A stretch of 64,000 bases of DNA from Micromonospora violae (GTDB taxonomy: Bacteria; Actinomycetota; Actinomycetes; Mycobacteriales; Micromonosporaceae): the NCBI RefSeq assembly GCF_004217135.1, contig NZ_SHKK01000001.1:6200001-6264000 (forward strand), given 5' to 3'. Of the stretch, positions 27,285-37,017 are shown piece by piece. Under the pieces are notes generated by a model, which made no database searches, had not been told where the DNA came from, and worked only from the letters and a program-made list of their open reading frames with translations. The translations under genes and the position numbers were made by a program. Numbering within the stretch: the stretch's first letter is position 1; every line of letters begins with the position of its first letter.

Positions 27285-29834
27285 GTGCCACGCGGAGAAC
27301 TGCGCATCTATCTCGGGGCCGCTCCCGGCGTCGGCAAGACGTACGCCATGTTGGAGGAGGCCCAACGGCGGGCCGCGCGCGGCACCGACGTGGTGATCGG
27401 CTTTGTGGAGACCCACGGCCGCCCGCACACCGCGGCGATGCTCGGCGACCTGGAGCAGGTGCGTCGTCGGAGCATGGACTACCGCGGCGCGGAGTTCACC
27501 GAGATGGACCTGGACGCGGTGCTGGCCCGCCGGCCGCAGCTCGCGGTGGTCGACGAGCTGGCGCACAGCAACGTGCCTGGTTCCCGGCACGACAAGCGTT
27601 GGCAGGATGTCCAGGAGTTGCTCGACGCGGGCATCAACGTGCTGTCCACGGTCAACGTGCAGCACCTGGAGTCGGTCAACGACGTCGTCGCGCAGATCAC
27701 CGGCACCACCCAGCGGGAGACCGTGCCGGACGAGATCGTCCGCGCCGCCGAGCAGGTCGAACTGGTCGACATGACCCCGGAGGCGCTGCGGCGGCGGATG
27801 GCGCACGGCAACATCTACCGCCCCGACAAGATCGACGCCGCGTTGGGCAACTACTTCCGGGTCGGCAACCTCACCGCGCTACGCGAGCTGGCGCTGCTCT
27901 GGCTCGCCGACAAGGTCGACGAGCAGCTCGACCGCTACCGCAGCCAGCAGGGGATCGCCGCCACCTGGGAGGCCCGGGAACGGGTCGTGGTCGCGCTGAC
28001 CGGCGGCCCGGAGGGCGAGACGCTGATCCGCCGGGCGGCCCGGGTCGCGGCCCGCAGCAAGGGTGCCGACCTGCTCGCCGTGCACGTGGCCCGCAGCGAC
28101 GGCCTGGCCGGCGCCGACCCGGCCCAGCTGGCCCGCCAGCGGGTGCTGGTGGAGAGCCTGGGCGGCACGTACCACCAGGTGCTCGGCACCGACGTGCCGG
28201 CCGCGCTGCTGGACTTCGCCCAGGGCGTGAACGCCACCCAGTTGGTGCTCGGGGCCAGCCGGCGGGGCCGCCTCGCGCAGATCTTCGCCCGGGGTGTCGG
28301 GGTGACCACCACCGCGCTGTCCGGCTCGATCGACGTGCACCTGGTCACCCACAAGCAGGCCGGCAAGGGCCGTCGGGCGGCGGCCGTCCCGGCGGCGCTG
28401 TCCCGCCGCCGCCGGCTGCTCGGCTTCGGCCTCGCGGCGCTGGGGATGCCGCTGCTCACCCTGCTGCTGAAGGCCATGCCCGACCTGACGTTGACCAACG
28501 ACATCCTGCTGTTCCTCGCCGGGGTGGTGGGGGTGGCCCTGGTCGGCGGGGTGTGGCCGGCCCTGGTCGCCGCGCTCGGCGGTTCGCTGCTGCTCAACTG
28601 GTTCTTCACCCCGCCGTTTCGCACGTTGACCATCGCCAAGGCGGACAACCTGCTCGCCCTGGCCGTCTTCGTCGGGGTGGCGTTGGCGGTGAGCTGGATC
28701 GTCGACGTGGCCGCCCGGCGGACCCGGGAGGCCGCCCGGGCCGCCGCCGACGCGCAGACCCTCGCCGCCGTCGCCGGTGGTGTGCTGCGCGGCGAACGCC
28801 CGCTGCCCGCCCTGCTGGATCAGCTCCGGGAGACCTTCGGGCTGCGCGCGGTGAGCGTGCTGGAGTTGGCCGAGGAGGCCAGCGGGCGTCCGGCGCGCGC
28901 CCGCGAGGAGCACGCCTGGTGTGTCGTGGCCAGCGTCGGCGACCAGCCGGCCTGCACGCCCGACGGCGGCGAGACGGCGGTACCGGTCGACGACCGGATC
29001 ACCGTGGTGCTCAGCGGCCGGCGGTTGGAGGCCGCCGACCGGCGGATCGTCGAGGCGTTCGCCGCCCAGGCCGCCGTCGCGCTGCGCCAGGAACGGCTCG
29101 CCGAGGAGGCCGCGACCGCCCGGCCCCTCGCCGCCGCCGACCGGATGCGCACCGCGCTGCTCGCGGCGGTCAGCCACGACCTGCGTACGCCGCTGGCGTC
29201 CGCCAAGGCGGCCGTGACCAGCCTGCGCAGCCACGACATCGAGTTCGACGAGTCCGACCGCGAGGAGTTGTTGGAGACCGCCGAGGAGTCGCTGGACCGC
29301 CTCGCCCGGCTGGTCGCCAATCTCCTGGACATGAGCCGGCTCCAGGCGGGCGTGCTGGGCATCTCGGCGACCGCGATCGGCCTGGAGGACGCCGTACCCC
29401 TGGCGTTGGACGAACTCGGTGCGGCGGCCGCGACCGTCGGCACGGACATCCCGGCCGACCTGCCGGCCGCGACCGCCGACCCGGGCCTGCTGGAACGGGT
29501 GCTGGTCAACATCATCGCCAACGCGCTACGCCACAGCCCGCCCGGTCAGCCGCCCAGGATCACCGCCAGCGCCCACGCCGGCCAGGTCGAGCTGCGGGTG
29601 ATCGACCGGGGGCCGGGCATCCCGGAGGACCAGTGGGAGCACGTCTTCCTGCCGTTCCAACGCCTCGGTGACCGGGACAACCAGACCGGCGTCGGTCTCG
29701 GCCTTGCCCTGTCCCGGGGGCTGGCCGAGGCGATGGGTGGCAGCATCACCCCCGAGGCCACCCCCGGCGGTGGGCTCACCATGGTGCTGCGGCTGCCGGC
29801 CGCGCAGACCACCCCGGAAGGGCCGCAGGAATGA
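27285..29834 (+). CDS. kdpD: KdpD sensor histidine kinase
   Basis: 849 residues from a GTG start after AGGAAGG. The N-terminal KdpD domain has the Walker-type motif GAAPGVGKTYAM (11-22). A universal-stress-protein domain (about 230-360) follows, then four membrane helices (about 385-490), a GAF-like region and the kinase core. The phosphorylated His631 is in AVSHDLRTPL; the N and G boxes are NIIANALRHSPPG and DRGPGIP. It senses K+ limitation and phosphorylates KdpE. Confidence 0.97.
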   Translation: MPRGELRIYLGAAPGVGKTYAMLEEAQRRAARGTDVVIGFVETHGRPHTAAMLGDLEQVRRRSMDYRGAEFTEMDLDAVLARRPQLAVVDELAHSNVPGSRHDKRWQDVQELLDAGINVLSTVNVQHLESVNDVVAQITGTTQRETVPDEIVRAAEQVELVDMTPEALRRRMAHGNIYRPDKIDAALGNYFRVGNLTALRELALLWLADKVDEQLDRYRSQQGIAATWEARERVVVALTGGPEGETLIRRAARVAARSKGADLLAVHVARSDGLAGADPAQLARQRVLVESLGGTYHQVLGTDVPAALLDFAQGVNATQLVLGASRRGRLAQIFARGVGVTTTALSGSIDVHLVTHKQAGKGRRAAAVPAALSRRRRLLGFGLAALGMPLLTLLLKAMPDLTLTNDILLFLAGVVGVALVGGVWPALVAALGGSLLLNWFFTPPFRTLTIAKADNLLALAVFVGVALAVSWIVDVAARRTREAARAAADAQTLAAVAGGVLRGERPLPALLDQLRETFGLRAVSVLELAEEASGRPARAREEHAWCVVASVGDQPACTPDGGETAVPVDDRITVVLSGRRLEAADRRIVEAFAAQAAVALRQERLAEEAATARPLAAADRMRTALLAAVSHDLRTPLASAKAAVTSLRSHDIEFDESDREELLETAEESLDRLARLVANLLDMSRLQAGVLGISATAIGLEDAVPLALDELGAAAATVGTDIPADLPAATADPGLLERVLVNIIANALRHSPPGQPPRITASAHAGQVELRVIDRGPGIPEDQWEHVFLPFQRLGDRDNQTGVGLGLALSRGLAEAMGGSITPEATPGGGLTMVLRLPAAQTTPEGPQE

Positions 29835-30511
29835 CGCGCATCCTGGTCGTCGACGACGAACCGCAGATCCTGCGTGCCCTGCGCATCAACCTGCGGGCCC
29901 GCCGCTACGACGTGGACGTCGCCGGCACCGGGGCCGCCGCGTTGAAGGCCGCCGCCAGCCACCCGCCCGACCTGGTGGTGCTGGACCTCGGCCTGCCCGA
30001 CATCGACGGCGTGGAGGTGATCCGGGGCCTGCGCGGGTGGACCAGCGTACCGATCATCGTGCTCTCCGGGAGGGCCGGCAGTGAGGACAAGGTCGCCGCG
30101 CTCGACGCCGGCGCGGACGACTACGTCACCAAACCGTTCGGGGTGGAGGAGCTGCTGGCCCGCATCCGCGCGGTGACCCGCCGCCTCGGCGCGTCCAACG
30201 AAGCGGTGCCGGCGCTGCGGATCGGTCGACACACCGTCGACCTGGCCGACCACCGCGTGCACCACGACGACGGCACCGAGGTCAAACTCACCCCCACCCA
30301 GTGGAGCGTGCTGGAGAAGCTGCTGCGGCACCCCGGCAAGCTGGTCAGCCAACGTCAGCTCCTCCAGGACGTGTGGGGGCCGGAATACCAGAACGAGACC
30401 AACTACCTGCGGCAGTACCTGGCCCAGCTGCGGCGCAAGCTGGAGGACGACCCGGCCCGCCCCCGGCACCTCATCACCGAGCCGGGAATGGGCTACCGCT
30501 ACCGCCCCTGA
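29831..30511 (+). CDS. kdpE: KdpE response regulator (OmpR/PhoB type)
   Basis: 226 residues. Receiver domain with Asp8, Asp9, phosphorylated Asp52 (VVLDLGLPDIDG) and Lys101 (YVTKPFG). The C-terminal winged helix ends with YLRQYLAQLRRKLEDDP and GMGYRYRP. The phosphorylated form activates the kdp operon. The start overlaps the kdpD stop (ATGA). Confidence 0.97.
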   Translation: MTRILVVDDEPQILRALRINLRARRYDVDVAGTGAAALKAAASHPPDLVVLDLGLPDIDGVEVIRGLRGWTSVPIIVLSGRAGSEDKVAALDAGADDYVTKPFGVEELLARIRAVTRRLGASNEAVPALRIGRHTVDLADHRVHHDDGTEVKLTPTQWSVLEKLLRHPGKLVSQRQLLQDVWGPEYQNETNYLRQYLAQLRRKLEDDPARPRHLITEPGMGYRYRP

Positions 30512-30589
30512 CCCTTGGTTGCCGCCCGGGCCTGCCGACCCGGCGGGTAGCGTCGTGAACGGACCATGATCGACGTACGAGGAGGCACA

Positions 30590-31345
30590 GTGCTGACGAC
30601 GACGGTGGACATCCCGACCAGCGACGGAGTGGCGGACGCGAGCCTGACCCGGCCGGACGGGGACGGTCCGTTCCCGGCGGTGCTGCTCTTCATGGACGCC
30701 ATCGGGCCGCGTCCGCGCCTGGTCGAGATGGCCGAGCGGATCGCCGCCCGGGGTTACCTCGTGCTGACGCCCCATCTGCTCTACCGGGGCGGCCGGGCAC
30801 CGCTGTTCGACCTGTCCCGACTCGGTGAGGCCGACGGTCGCGCCGCACTCTTCGCGAAGGCCATGCCGTTGATCGGCGCGTTGACCGCGGACGTGATCAA
30901 CCGGGACACCGCCGCGTACCTCGACTTCCTGGCCGCCCGCGACGACGTCCGGCCAGGCCCGGTCGCCATCACCGGATACTGCATGGGCGGCACCAACGCG
31001 CTGCGGGCCATCGAGGCGCACCCGGACCGCATCGCGGCGATCGCCAGCTTCCACGGCGGGCGGATCGTCACCGACGCGCCCGACAGCCCGCACCTGGGCG
31101 TCGCCTCGATCACCGGCGAGCTGTACTTCGGGCACGCCGACGCCGACCAGTCGATGACGCCCGAGCAGATCGCCACGCTGGAGAAGGCTCTCGACGCCGC
31201 CGGAGTGCGGTACCGCTCCGAGGTGTACGCCGGCGCCCACCATGGCTACACCATGAGCGACACCCCGGCGTACGACGAGCAGGCCACCGAGCGTCACTGG
31301 CGCGCGCTCTTCGACCTCCTGGACCGCGCCCTGCCCGTCGGCTGA
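30590..31345 (+). CDS. Dienelactone hydrolase family protein
   Basis: 251 residues, alpha/beta-hydrolase. The nucleophile is Cys131 in GYCMGG, with a C-terminal His in AGAHHGYTM, the dienelactone hydrolase pattern. It would hydrolyse a lactone or ester; the natural substrate is unknown. The GTG at 30590 lies 4 nt after GGAGG; an in-frame ATG at 30566 has no clear ribosome site. It converges with the MRJP-like gene (20-nt gap) and is separate from kdp. Confidence 0.88.
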   Translation: MLTTTVDIPTSDGVADASLTRPDGDGPFPAVLLFMDAIGPRPRLVEMAERIAARGYLVLTPHLLYRGGRAPLFDLSRLGEADGRAALFAKAMPLIGALTADVINRDTAAYLDFLAARDDVRPGPVAITGYCMGGTNALRAIEAHPDRIAAIASFHGGRIVTDAPDSPHLGVASITGELYFGHADADQSMTPEQIATLEKALDAAGVRYRSEVYAGAHHGYTMSDTPAYDEQATERHWRALFDLLDRALPVG

Positions 31346-31365
31346 GCGAGGGCGAGCGTCGGTGC

Positions 31366-32469
31366 TCAGCGGCGCAGCAGCACCGGCCCGGCGTCGATGC
31401 GGGTCCGGAACAACGCGTACGGCTTGCGCCGCAGGTCCTGGCCGCGCTGGTACTGCGGTTGCCGGTGCAGTTGGTTGGCGGTGACGTAGAGGTGCCCGTC
31501 GGCGGCCACCGACATGGTGTCTGGCCAGAGCAGTCGCGGGTCGTGCACCAGGGTCTCGTACTCGCCGTCCGGCAGTCGCCGCAGCACCGCGTTGTGCTCG
31601 TACGAGGTGAGGTAGAGCCGTCCCGCGTCGTCGCTCTCCAACCCGTCCGAGGCGGTGCCCTTGTCGCCCTCGTCGACCACTGTCGCGGCGACCGCCTCCT
31701 GGGTGACGCCCGGGTCGGCCAGCGCTTCGGTGGAGACGCTGTAAAGGCGCCGGGACGCCAACGGGCAGTAGTAGAGCCGGGTGCCGTCGGCGGAGATGGC
31801 GATGCCGTCGGAGCCCATCGCTACCGGCTTCGGCGGCCCGTCGGCCGGCCGTTCCAGGAACGGCCGGCCCTCGACAATCGGGCGGAACGACGTCAGCGGC
31901 TTCGCCTTGGTGGACGGGTGGTCGTGCAGCCGCCGCCAGGCGGCACCGCTGGCCAGGTCCACCACGATGATCCCGTTCGGCCCGGCGAACGCGGAGTCGG
32001 TGATGTACGCGACCCCCGACTCGCCCCGCCGCAGGTCGAAGCGGACGTCGTTGAGGTACGTCGTCGGCAGCGCCACGTCCGCCGGGAAGGTGATCACCTG
32101 GGCGACGGTGTCGGTCTCCAGGTCGACCCGGACCAGCTTCGGGCCGCCCGGCTTGGTGGGTTGCAACATCGGGCTGCCGGTGTCCAGCACCCAGAGCCGG
32201 TCGGCCGGGTCGACCACGATGCTCTGCACCGACACGAACGCGCCCGCGTCGTCGTCGCCGGACGGGTCGTTCCACGCCTGGTCCGGGTAGGGCACCTCCC
32301 GGCCGTCGCGCAGCTCGACGACGGTGGCCGGCACCTCGTCACCCCACTTGGGGAAGTTGACGAAGATCCGGCCCCGGTGCGAGACGCTCACCCCGGTCGG
32401 CATCGGGCCGGTGAAGGTGTGCACCAGCTCCAGTTCACCCATCGGCTCGTCGCCGACCGGCCCGTTCAT
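31366..32469 (-). CDS. Major royal jelly/yellow-type six-bladed beta-propeller protein
   Basis: 367 residues. Propeller signatures include VDPADRLWVLDTGSP, FVNFPKWGD, YLNDVRFD and SDGIAISADGTRLYYCP, typical of MRJP/L-dopachrome-tautomerase-related proteins. No secretion signal is visible. It is the last gene of the galactonate operon, 100 nt after the SMP-30 gene. A lactonase-like or sugar-binding role would fit the context but is not shown by the sequence. Confidence 0.8.
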   Translation of the reverse strand: MNGPVGDEPMGELELVHTFTGPMPTGVSVSHRGRIFVNFPKWGDEVPATVVELRDGREVPYPDQAWNDPSGDDDAGAFVSVQSIVVDPADRLWVLDTGSPMLQPTKPGGPKLVRVDLETDTVAQVITFPADVALPTTYLNDVRFDLRRGESGVAYITDSAFAGPNGIIVVDLASGAAWRRLHDHPSTKAKPLTSFRPIVEGRPFLERPADGPPKPVAMGSDGIAISADGTRLYYCPLASRRLYSVSTEALADPGVTQEAVAATVVDEGDKGTASDGLESDDAGRLYLTSYEHNAVLRRLPDGEYETLVHDPRLLWPDTMSVAADGHLYVTANQLHRQPQYQRGQDLRRKPYALFRTRIDAGPVLLRR

Positions 32470-32569
32470 GACGTCCGTCCCACGGTGTTCATCGGCTCGC
32501 TCCCTACCGGTCGGCTGGTACCGCGCTTCGGTGCGGTTGTTCCCGACCTGGCGTCCGATATGCCTCGGG

Positions 32570-33451
32570 TCAGCTCGCTGGCGCGGCGGCGTGCGCGGTG
32601 GGCAGGCCGGGCACCTGGACGTCCACGGCGAACAACGCGCCGTCCTGCGGACCGGGCGTGTCCAGCCCCACCCGGGCCGTGCCGATGAAGAGTCGGCGCA
32701 GGTCGGGGCCGCCCAGGCAGATGCCGGCCGGCTGCGTGGCAGGCAGCCGGATCTCCTGGTCGAGGGTGCCGTCGGGCCGGTAGCGGCGGACCGCGGAGCC
32801 ACCCCACAGCGCGATCCAGAGGTGGCCGGCCGCGTCGAGCGTCATGCCGTCCGGGCCGCCGTCGGCGGGGGTCAGTCGCACGAACGGCTCCCGCCCGTGC
32901 AGGGCTCCGGTGGCGGGGTCGACGGTGAACCGGTCGATCTCGCCGCGGGGTGTGTCGGCCAGGTACATGGTGGTGCCGGTCGCGTCGAACGCCGGCCCGT
33001 TCGGGATGGTCAGCCCGGTCACCGCGGGGACCGGGTCGGCGCCCGGGGTGAGGCGGAACAGCGTGCCACCGCCGGGCACCATCGCGTACGTCATGCTGCC
33101 GGCCCAGAAGCGGCCGTGCGGGTCGGCGACCGCGTCGTTCAGCCGGGTCGGCTCGGGCGCGTCGGCGACCAGCTCGGCGACCGGTCGGGGGTCGCCGGTG
33201 GCGGGCAGCAGGGTGACGCCGGTCCCGGCGGCGGCCAGCCACTCGCCGGGCCGGTCGGCCACCGGGGCGACCGCGCCGAGCGGCCCGTCGAGGCGGCGCA
33301 GCTCCCGCAGCGGTGTCGGGGCGTCGCCGTCGGTCTCCCACAGTCGCCCGGCCAGCAGGTCGACGAGGACCAGCCGGTCGTCGACCCAGCGCAGGCCCTC
33401 ACCCAACTCCAGCCGGTCGGTGCTCCAGACGGTCGGCTCGGTCAACTCCAT
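32570..33451 (-). CDS. SMP-30/gluconolactonase family sugar lactonase
   Basis: 293 residues. The family motifs are GEGLRWVDDRLVLVDL (metal-binding Glu), TRLNDAVADPHGRFWAGSM (Asn and Asp ligands) and PNGPAFDATGTTMYLADT. Divalent-metal enzymes of this family open sugar-1,5- or 1,4-lactones. Here the natural substrate would be D-galactono-lactone made by the SDR dehydrogenase of the same operon. GGAGGAGC precedes the ATG. Confidence 0.9.
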   Translation of the reverse strand: MELTEPTVWSTDRLELGEGLRWVDDRLVLVDLLAGRLWETDGDAPTPLRELRRLDGPLGAVAPVADRPGEWLAAAGTGVTLLPATGDPRPVAELVADAPEPTRLNDAVADPHGRFWAGSMTYAMVPGGGTLFRLTPGADPVPAVTGLTIPNGPAFDATGTTMYLADTPRGEIDRFTVDPATGALHGREPFVRLTPADGGPDGMTLDAAGHLWIALWGGSAVRRYRPDGTLDQEIRLPATQPAGICLGGPDLRRLFIGTARVGLDTPGPQDGALFAVDVQVPGLPTAHAAAPAS

Positions 33452-33470
33452 GGTGCTCCTCCAAAGATCG

Positions 33471-34412
33471 TCAGCGGACCGTACCGCCGGGGCCGTGGTC
33501 GAGCAGCGCCAGCTCGGCCCGGTCGGGCAGACCCTCCCAGTCGCCCCGGGTGGCGACCGCGAACGCGCCGGTGGTGACGGCCCGGTCCAGGCGGGTCGGC
33601 GCGTCGAGGCCGTCGAGCCAGCCGGAGAGCAGCCCGGCCACGAAGGCGTCGCCCGCGCCGACGGTGTCCACCACCGACACCGTCCGGGCTGGACGGTGGG
33701 TCGTGCCGGTCGCGCTGTGGCTGGTCGCGCCACCGGCGCCGTGTTTGACCACGACCTCGGTGACGCCGGCCGAGAGTAGCGCCGAGGCCGGGTCGGCCGC
33801 GTCGGTCAGCACGGCCAACTCGTCGTCGGAGGCGACCACCAGGTCGATCGAGGGCAGCAGCGGGCGCAGCGCGGCGGCGGCCTGCGCCACCGACCAGAGG
33901 CGGTTGCGGTGGTTGACGTCCAGGCAGACAGTGGTGCCGGCCGTGCGGGCGCGCCGTACCGCCTCCACCACCGCCTGGTACGGCTCGACGCCGAGCGCGC
34001 AGGTGATGCCGGTGACGTGCAACAGCCGGGGTGCTGGCCCGGGCGTGTCGAAGGCGGGGGTCACGTCGGCCGGGCCCAGTCGGGATCCGGCCGAGCCGGC
34101 GCGGTGGTAGGTGACCCGGTTGATGTCGGCGACCCGGTTCTCGAAGAGGATCAGCCCGGTCGGAGCGGTCGCGTCGACCCGGGACCAGGTCAGGTCGACG
34201 CCCTCGGCGCGCAGCGTACGGCGGACCAGCTCACCGGGCTCGTCGGCGCCGGTCACTCCGACCCAGGCGGCCCGGTGGCCGAGCCGGGCCAGGCCGATCG
34301 CCACGTTCGACTCGGAACCGGCGACGGAGATCCCGGCGGTGCCGCCCAGCCGCAGTGGGCCGGTGGTGCGGAACGCCGCCATCGTCTCGCCGAGGGTGAG
34401 CAGGTCGGTCAT
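33471..34412 (-). CDS. PfkB-type sugar kinase, probable 2-keto-3-deoxygalactonate kinase
   Basis: 313 residues. PfkB signatures: GGTAGISVAGSESNVAIGLARLG near the start and DTVGAGDAFVAGLLSG (catalytic Asp) near the C-terminus. The neighbours (dehydratase and aldolase) point to phosphorylation of 2-keto-3-deoxy-galactonate (KDGal). The start overlaps the aldolase stop by 4 nt (ATGA). The family alone does not separate KDGal from KDG. Confidence 0.88.
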   Translation of the reverse strand: MTDLLTLGETMAAFRTTGPLRLGGTAGISVAGSESNVAIGLARLGHRAAWVGVTGADEPGELVRRTLRAEGVDLTWSRVDATAPTGLILFENRVADINRVTYHRAGSAGSRLGPADVTPAFDTPGPAPRLLHVTGITCALGVEPYQAVVEAVRRARTAGTTVCLDVNHRNRLWSVAQAAAALRPLLPSIDLVVASDDELAVLTDAADPASALLSAGVTEVVVKHGAGGATSHSATGTTHRPARTVSVVDTVGAGDAFVAGLLSGWLDGLDAPTRLDRAVTTGAFAVATRGDWEGLPDRAELALLDHGPGGTVR

Positions 34413-35029
34413 GCCCGCACCGCCGCGAGGAAGGCGGCGACGCGGTCGCGCAACGCTGCCGTGTCGCCGCCTCGGACGGCGTCGCCGAGCAGTGGGGAGC
34501 CGACGCCGACCGCTGTCGCGCCCCGATCGAGGTAGCGCCGCGAGCCGTCCGCGTCGACCCCACCGACCGGCACGAACGCGGTGCCGGGGAACGGGTCGCG
34601 TAGCGCGCCGAGGTAGTCGGGCCCGCCGAGGGAGGCGGGGAAGAGTTTGATCGCGGCGGCCCCGCCGTCGTTGGCCTGCACGACCTCGGTGGGGGTGAGG
34701 GCGCCGGCGAGCACCGGCAGGCCGAGCCGGCCACCCTCGGCGAGGCTCGGTGCGATCGCCGGGGTGACCAGGAAACCGGCACCCGCGTCGGCCGCCGCGC
34801 GGGCGTCCTCGGCGCTGAGCACGGTGCCCGCGCCCAGGGCGAAGTCGGGCCCGATGGCGGCGCGGGCGCGGCGGAGAACGCCGAGCGCGTCGGCGCTGGT
34901 CAGCGAGACCTCGATCAGGGCGACGCCGCTCTCGGCCAGGGTGAGCACGGCGGTCAGCGCGGCGGCCGGGTCCGGGCCGCGCACGATGGCCAACAGTCGA
35001 TGGGTACGCAGCTCGTCGAGCAGGTTCAT
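34409..35029 (-). CDS. KDPG/KDPGal aldolase
   Basis: 206 residues, usual for class I KDPG aldolases. The Schiff-base Lys is in AAIKLFPASLGG, the catalytic Glu region is LIEVSLTSADAL, and GAGTVLS and PVGGVDADG are conserved. It cleaves 2-keto-3-deoxy-6-phospho-galactonate to pyruvate and glyceraldehyde 3-phosphate. It follows the epimerase-like gene by 9 nt and overlaps the kinase gene. Confidence 0.92.
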   Translation of the reverse strand: MNLLDELRTHRLLAIVRGPDPAAALTAVLTLAESGVALIEVSLTSADALGVLRRARAAIGPDFALGAGTVLSAEDARAAADAGAGFLVTPAIAPSLAEGGRLGLPVLAGALTPTEVVQANDGGAAAIKLFPASLGGPDYLGALRDPFPGTAFVPVGGVDADGSRRYLDRGATAVGVGSPLLGDAVRGGDTAALRDRVAAFLAAVRA

Positions 35030-35038
35030 CAGGTGTCC

Positions 35039-35875
35039 TCAGTGGATGCGGTGAGCGGAGATGGTGAGTCGCCAGGTGACCTCACCGGTGGGTGGGACGA
35101 CCGCCGCGTCGTCGGGGCCGGCGTCGGCCAGGTCGAAGGCGGCGCCGAGCATCGGTTCGACGCCGACGCTGCGGTAGGGGCCATCGACCGGCCAGCCGCC
35201 CAGGTTGCGCCAGAGCGCGGTGCCGTGGGGTTGGTCCGCGCACTCCAGCTCCAGGGTCAACCGGTCGACTCCGTCGATCACCTGGACCCGGGCGCAGTCG
35301 AGCAGCACCGCGCCGAGCGCGGTTCCGTCGTCCGGACCGAATTCGTCCAGGGCCAGCCCGGCCGGGGCCGGCCACGGCCCGGTCAACCACGGGTCGCCGG
35401 TGGGCCAACCGCCCGGGGGCAGGAGCGCGGCGGCCTCCGGGTGCAGCCGGGTCGGGGTGCCGGCGGGCGCGTCGAGGCGGGCGGCGGGCGAGAGGTCGAG
35501 CAGGGCGTGCGCGGCCCAGACGAACCGGTGCCCAGGGTCGGCGGCCAGCCGGTAGTCGGCCACCACCACGCCGCTCTCGTCGGTGATCCGGCGGGTGAGA
35601 GTGAACGTCGGCCGTTCGATGACCACGGTGCCGGGGCCGGCGTCGCGCCACGGCCGCGACCACACCTCGCCGTGGTCGGGCTCGCCGCGCACGGTGGGCA
35701 GGCACTCCTCCAGCCCACCGGCGTCGACGAACGTGTCGTCGGGGCGTACGTCGTGCCGGCCGGGTGCCGGGCCGCGCCAGAGCCACTCCCGGCCACCGCC
35801 GTGCAGACTCGTCCACCGGCCGCCGTGCGCCGCGTCGTACGCCACCCGCAGCGCCACCGGCGTCGCGTCGGTCAC
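35039..35875 (-). CDS. Aldose 1-epimerase-like (galactose mutarotase fold) protein
   Basis: 278 residues from a GTG that overlaps the galactonate dehydratase stop by 4 nt. The build is beta-rich; ending motifs such as YRSVGVEPMLGAAFDLADA and the mid-protein FVWAAHALLDLSP resemble galactose-mutarotase-like/DUF4432 proteins. It may interconvert sugar anomers for the dehydrogenase. Recognition is by fold-like motifs only. Confidence 0.75.
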   Translation of the reverse strand: MTDATPVALRVAYDAAHGGRWTSLHGGGREWLWRGPAPGRHDVRPDDTFVDAGGLEECLPTVRGEPDHGEVWSRPWRDAGPGTVVIERPTFTLTRRITDESGVVVADYRLAADPGHRFVWAAHALLDLSPAARLDAPAGTPTRLHPEAAALLPPGGWPTGDPWLTGPWPAPAGLALDEFGPDDGTALGAVLLDCARVQVIDGVDRLTLELECADQPHGTALWRNLGGWPVDGPYRSVGVEPMLGAAFDLADAGPDDAAVVPPTGEVTWRLTISAHRIH

Positions 35876-37017
35876 CACTCGGCGAACGACCCGTCGGCGT
35901 GCTGCCAGACCGGGTTGCGCCAGGCGTGTGGGGTCTGGGCGGCCTTGCGGACCGCCGTCTCGTCGACCGTTATGCCCAGGCCGGGCCGGTCGAGGCGGGT
36001 GATGTGCCCGTCCACGAACCGGAACGGCTCCGGGTCGATCAGATAGTCCAGCAGCTCCGAGCCGGCGTTGTAGTGGATGCCGATGCTCTGCTCCTGGATC
36101 AGGAAGTTCGGTGTCGCGAAGGCCACCTGGAGGCTGGCCGCCAGGGAGATCGGGCCCAGTGGGCAGTGCGGGGCGAGCAGCGCGCCGTACGTCTCGGCCA
36201 GCGCGGCGATCCGACGGACCTCGGAGATCCCACCGGCGTGCGACAGGTCCGGCTGAACCACGGCGACCCCGGCCTGCAACGGGCCGAGGAACTCGGACCG
36301 GTCGTAGAGCCGTTCGCCGGTGGCCACCGGGATCGGCGTGCTGGCGACGATGCCGGCCAGGTGGTGTGCCTGGTCGGGCAGGACCGGCTCCTCCACGAAG
36401 AACGGGCGCAGGGCGGCCAGCTCGGGCAGGATCCGGCGGACGGCGGCCATTCCGGCGCGACCGTGGAAGTCCACCGCGATGTCCCGGTCGGGGCCGAGCA
36501 CCTCGCGGGCGGCGGCGACCCGGCCGATGACCGCGTCCACCTCGGCCGAGGTGGGGATCGGCGAGAGCCGCCCACAGGCGTTCATCTTGACCCCGGTCAG
36601 ACCGGCGGCGACCTGCGCGGCGGCGGCGTCGGCCACCTCGCCGGGTTCGTCCCCGCCGATCCACGAGTAGATCCGCACCCGGTCGCGCACCGGCCCGCCG
36701 AGCAGCGCGTGCACCGGCGCGCCGTACGCCTGCCCGGCGATGTCCCAGAGCGCCTGGTCGAGGCCGGCGACCGCGCTGGAGAGGATCGGGCCGCCCCGGT
36801 AGAAGCCGCCCTTGGTGAGCACCTGCCAGTGCTGCTCGATGCGCAGCGGGTCGGCGCCGATCAGATATTCGGCGAGCACCTCGACCGCGCTGCGCACCAC
36901 CTCGGCGCGGCCCTCGACCACCGGCTCACCCCACCCGACCAGCCCGTCGTCGGTCTCCACCCGGCAGAACAACCACCGTGGCGCGACCAGGAAGGTCTCG
37001 ATCCGCTCGATCTTCAC
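35872..37017 (-). CDS. D-galactonate dehydratase (DgoD-type, enolase superfamily)
   Basis: 381 residues. Mandelate-racemase-group motifs: VDFHGRAGMAAVRRI (metal-binding Asp, catalytic His), EEPVLPDQAHHLAG, GERLYDRSEF (metal Glu) and LAPHCPLGPISLAA (catalytic His). These fit D-galactonate dehydratase, which converts galactonate to KDGal. The GTG start overlaps the GntR stop by 4 nt. It is the key identifying enzyme of this operon. Confidence 0.92.
   Translation of the reverse strand: MKIERIETFLVAPRWLFCRVETDDGLVGWGEPVVEGRAEVVRSAVEVLAEYLIGADPLRIEQHWQVLTKGGFYRGGPILSSAVAGLDQALWDIAGQAYGAPVHALLGGPVRDRVRIYSWIGGDEPGEVADAAAAQVAAGLTGVKMNACGRLSPIPTSAEVDAVIGRVAAAREVLGPDRDIAVDFHGRAGMAAVRRILPELAALRPFFVEEPVLPDQAHHLAGIVASTPIPVATGERLYDRSEFLGPLQAGVAVVQPDLSHAGGISEVRRIAALAETYGALLAPHCPLGPISLAASLQVAFATPNFLIQEQSIGIHYNAGSELLDYLIDPEPFRFVDGHITRLDRPGLGITVDETAVRKAAQTPHAWRNPVWQHADGSFAEW

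Noticed and set aside
30566..30589. ATG start for the dienelactone hydrolase
   Set aside because: The GTG 24 nt downstream has GGAGG in front and fits the family N-terminus better.
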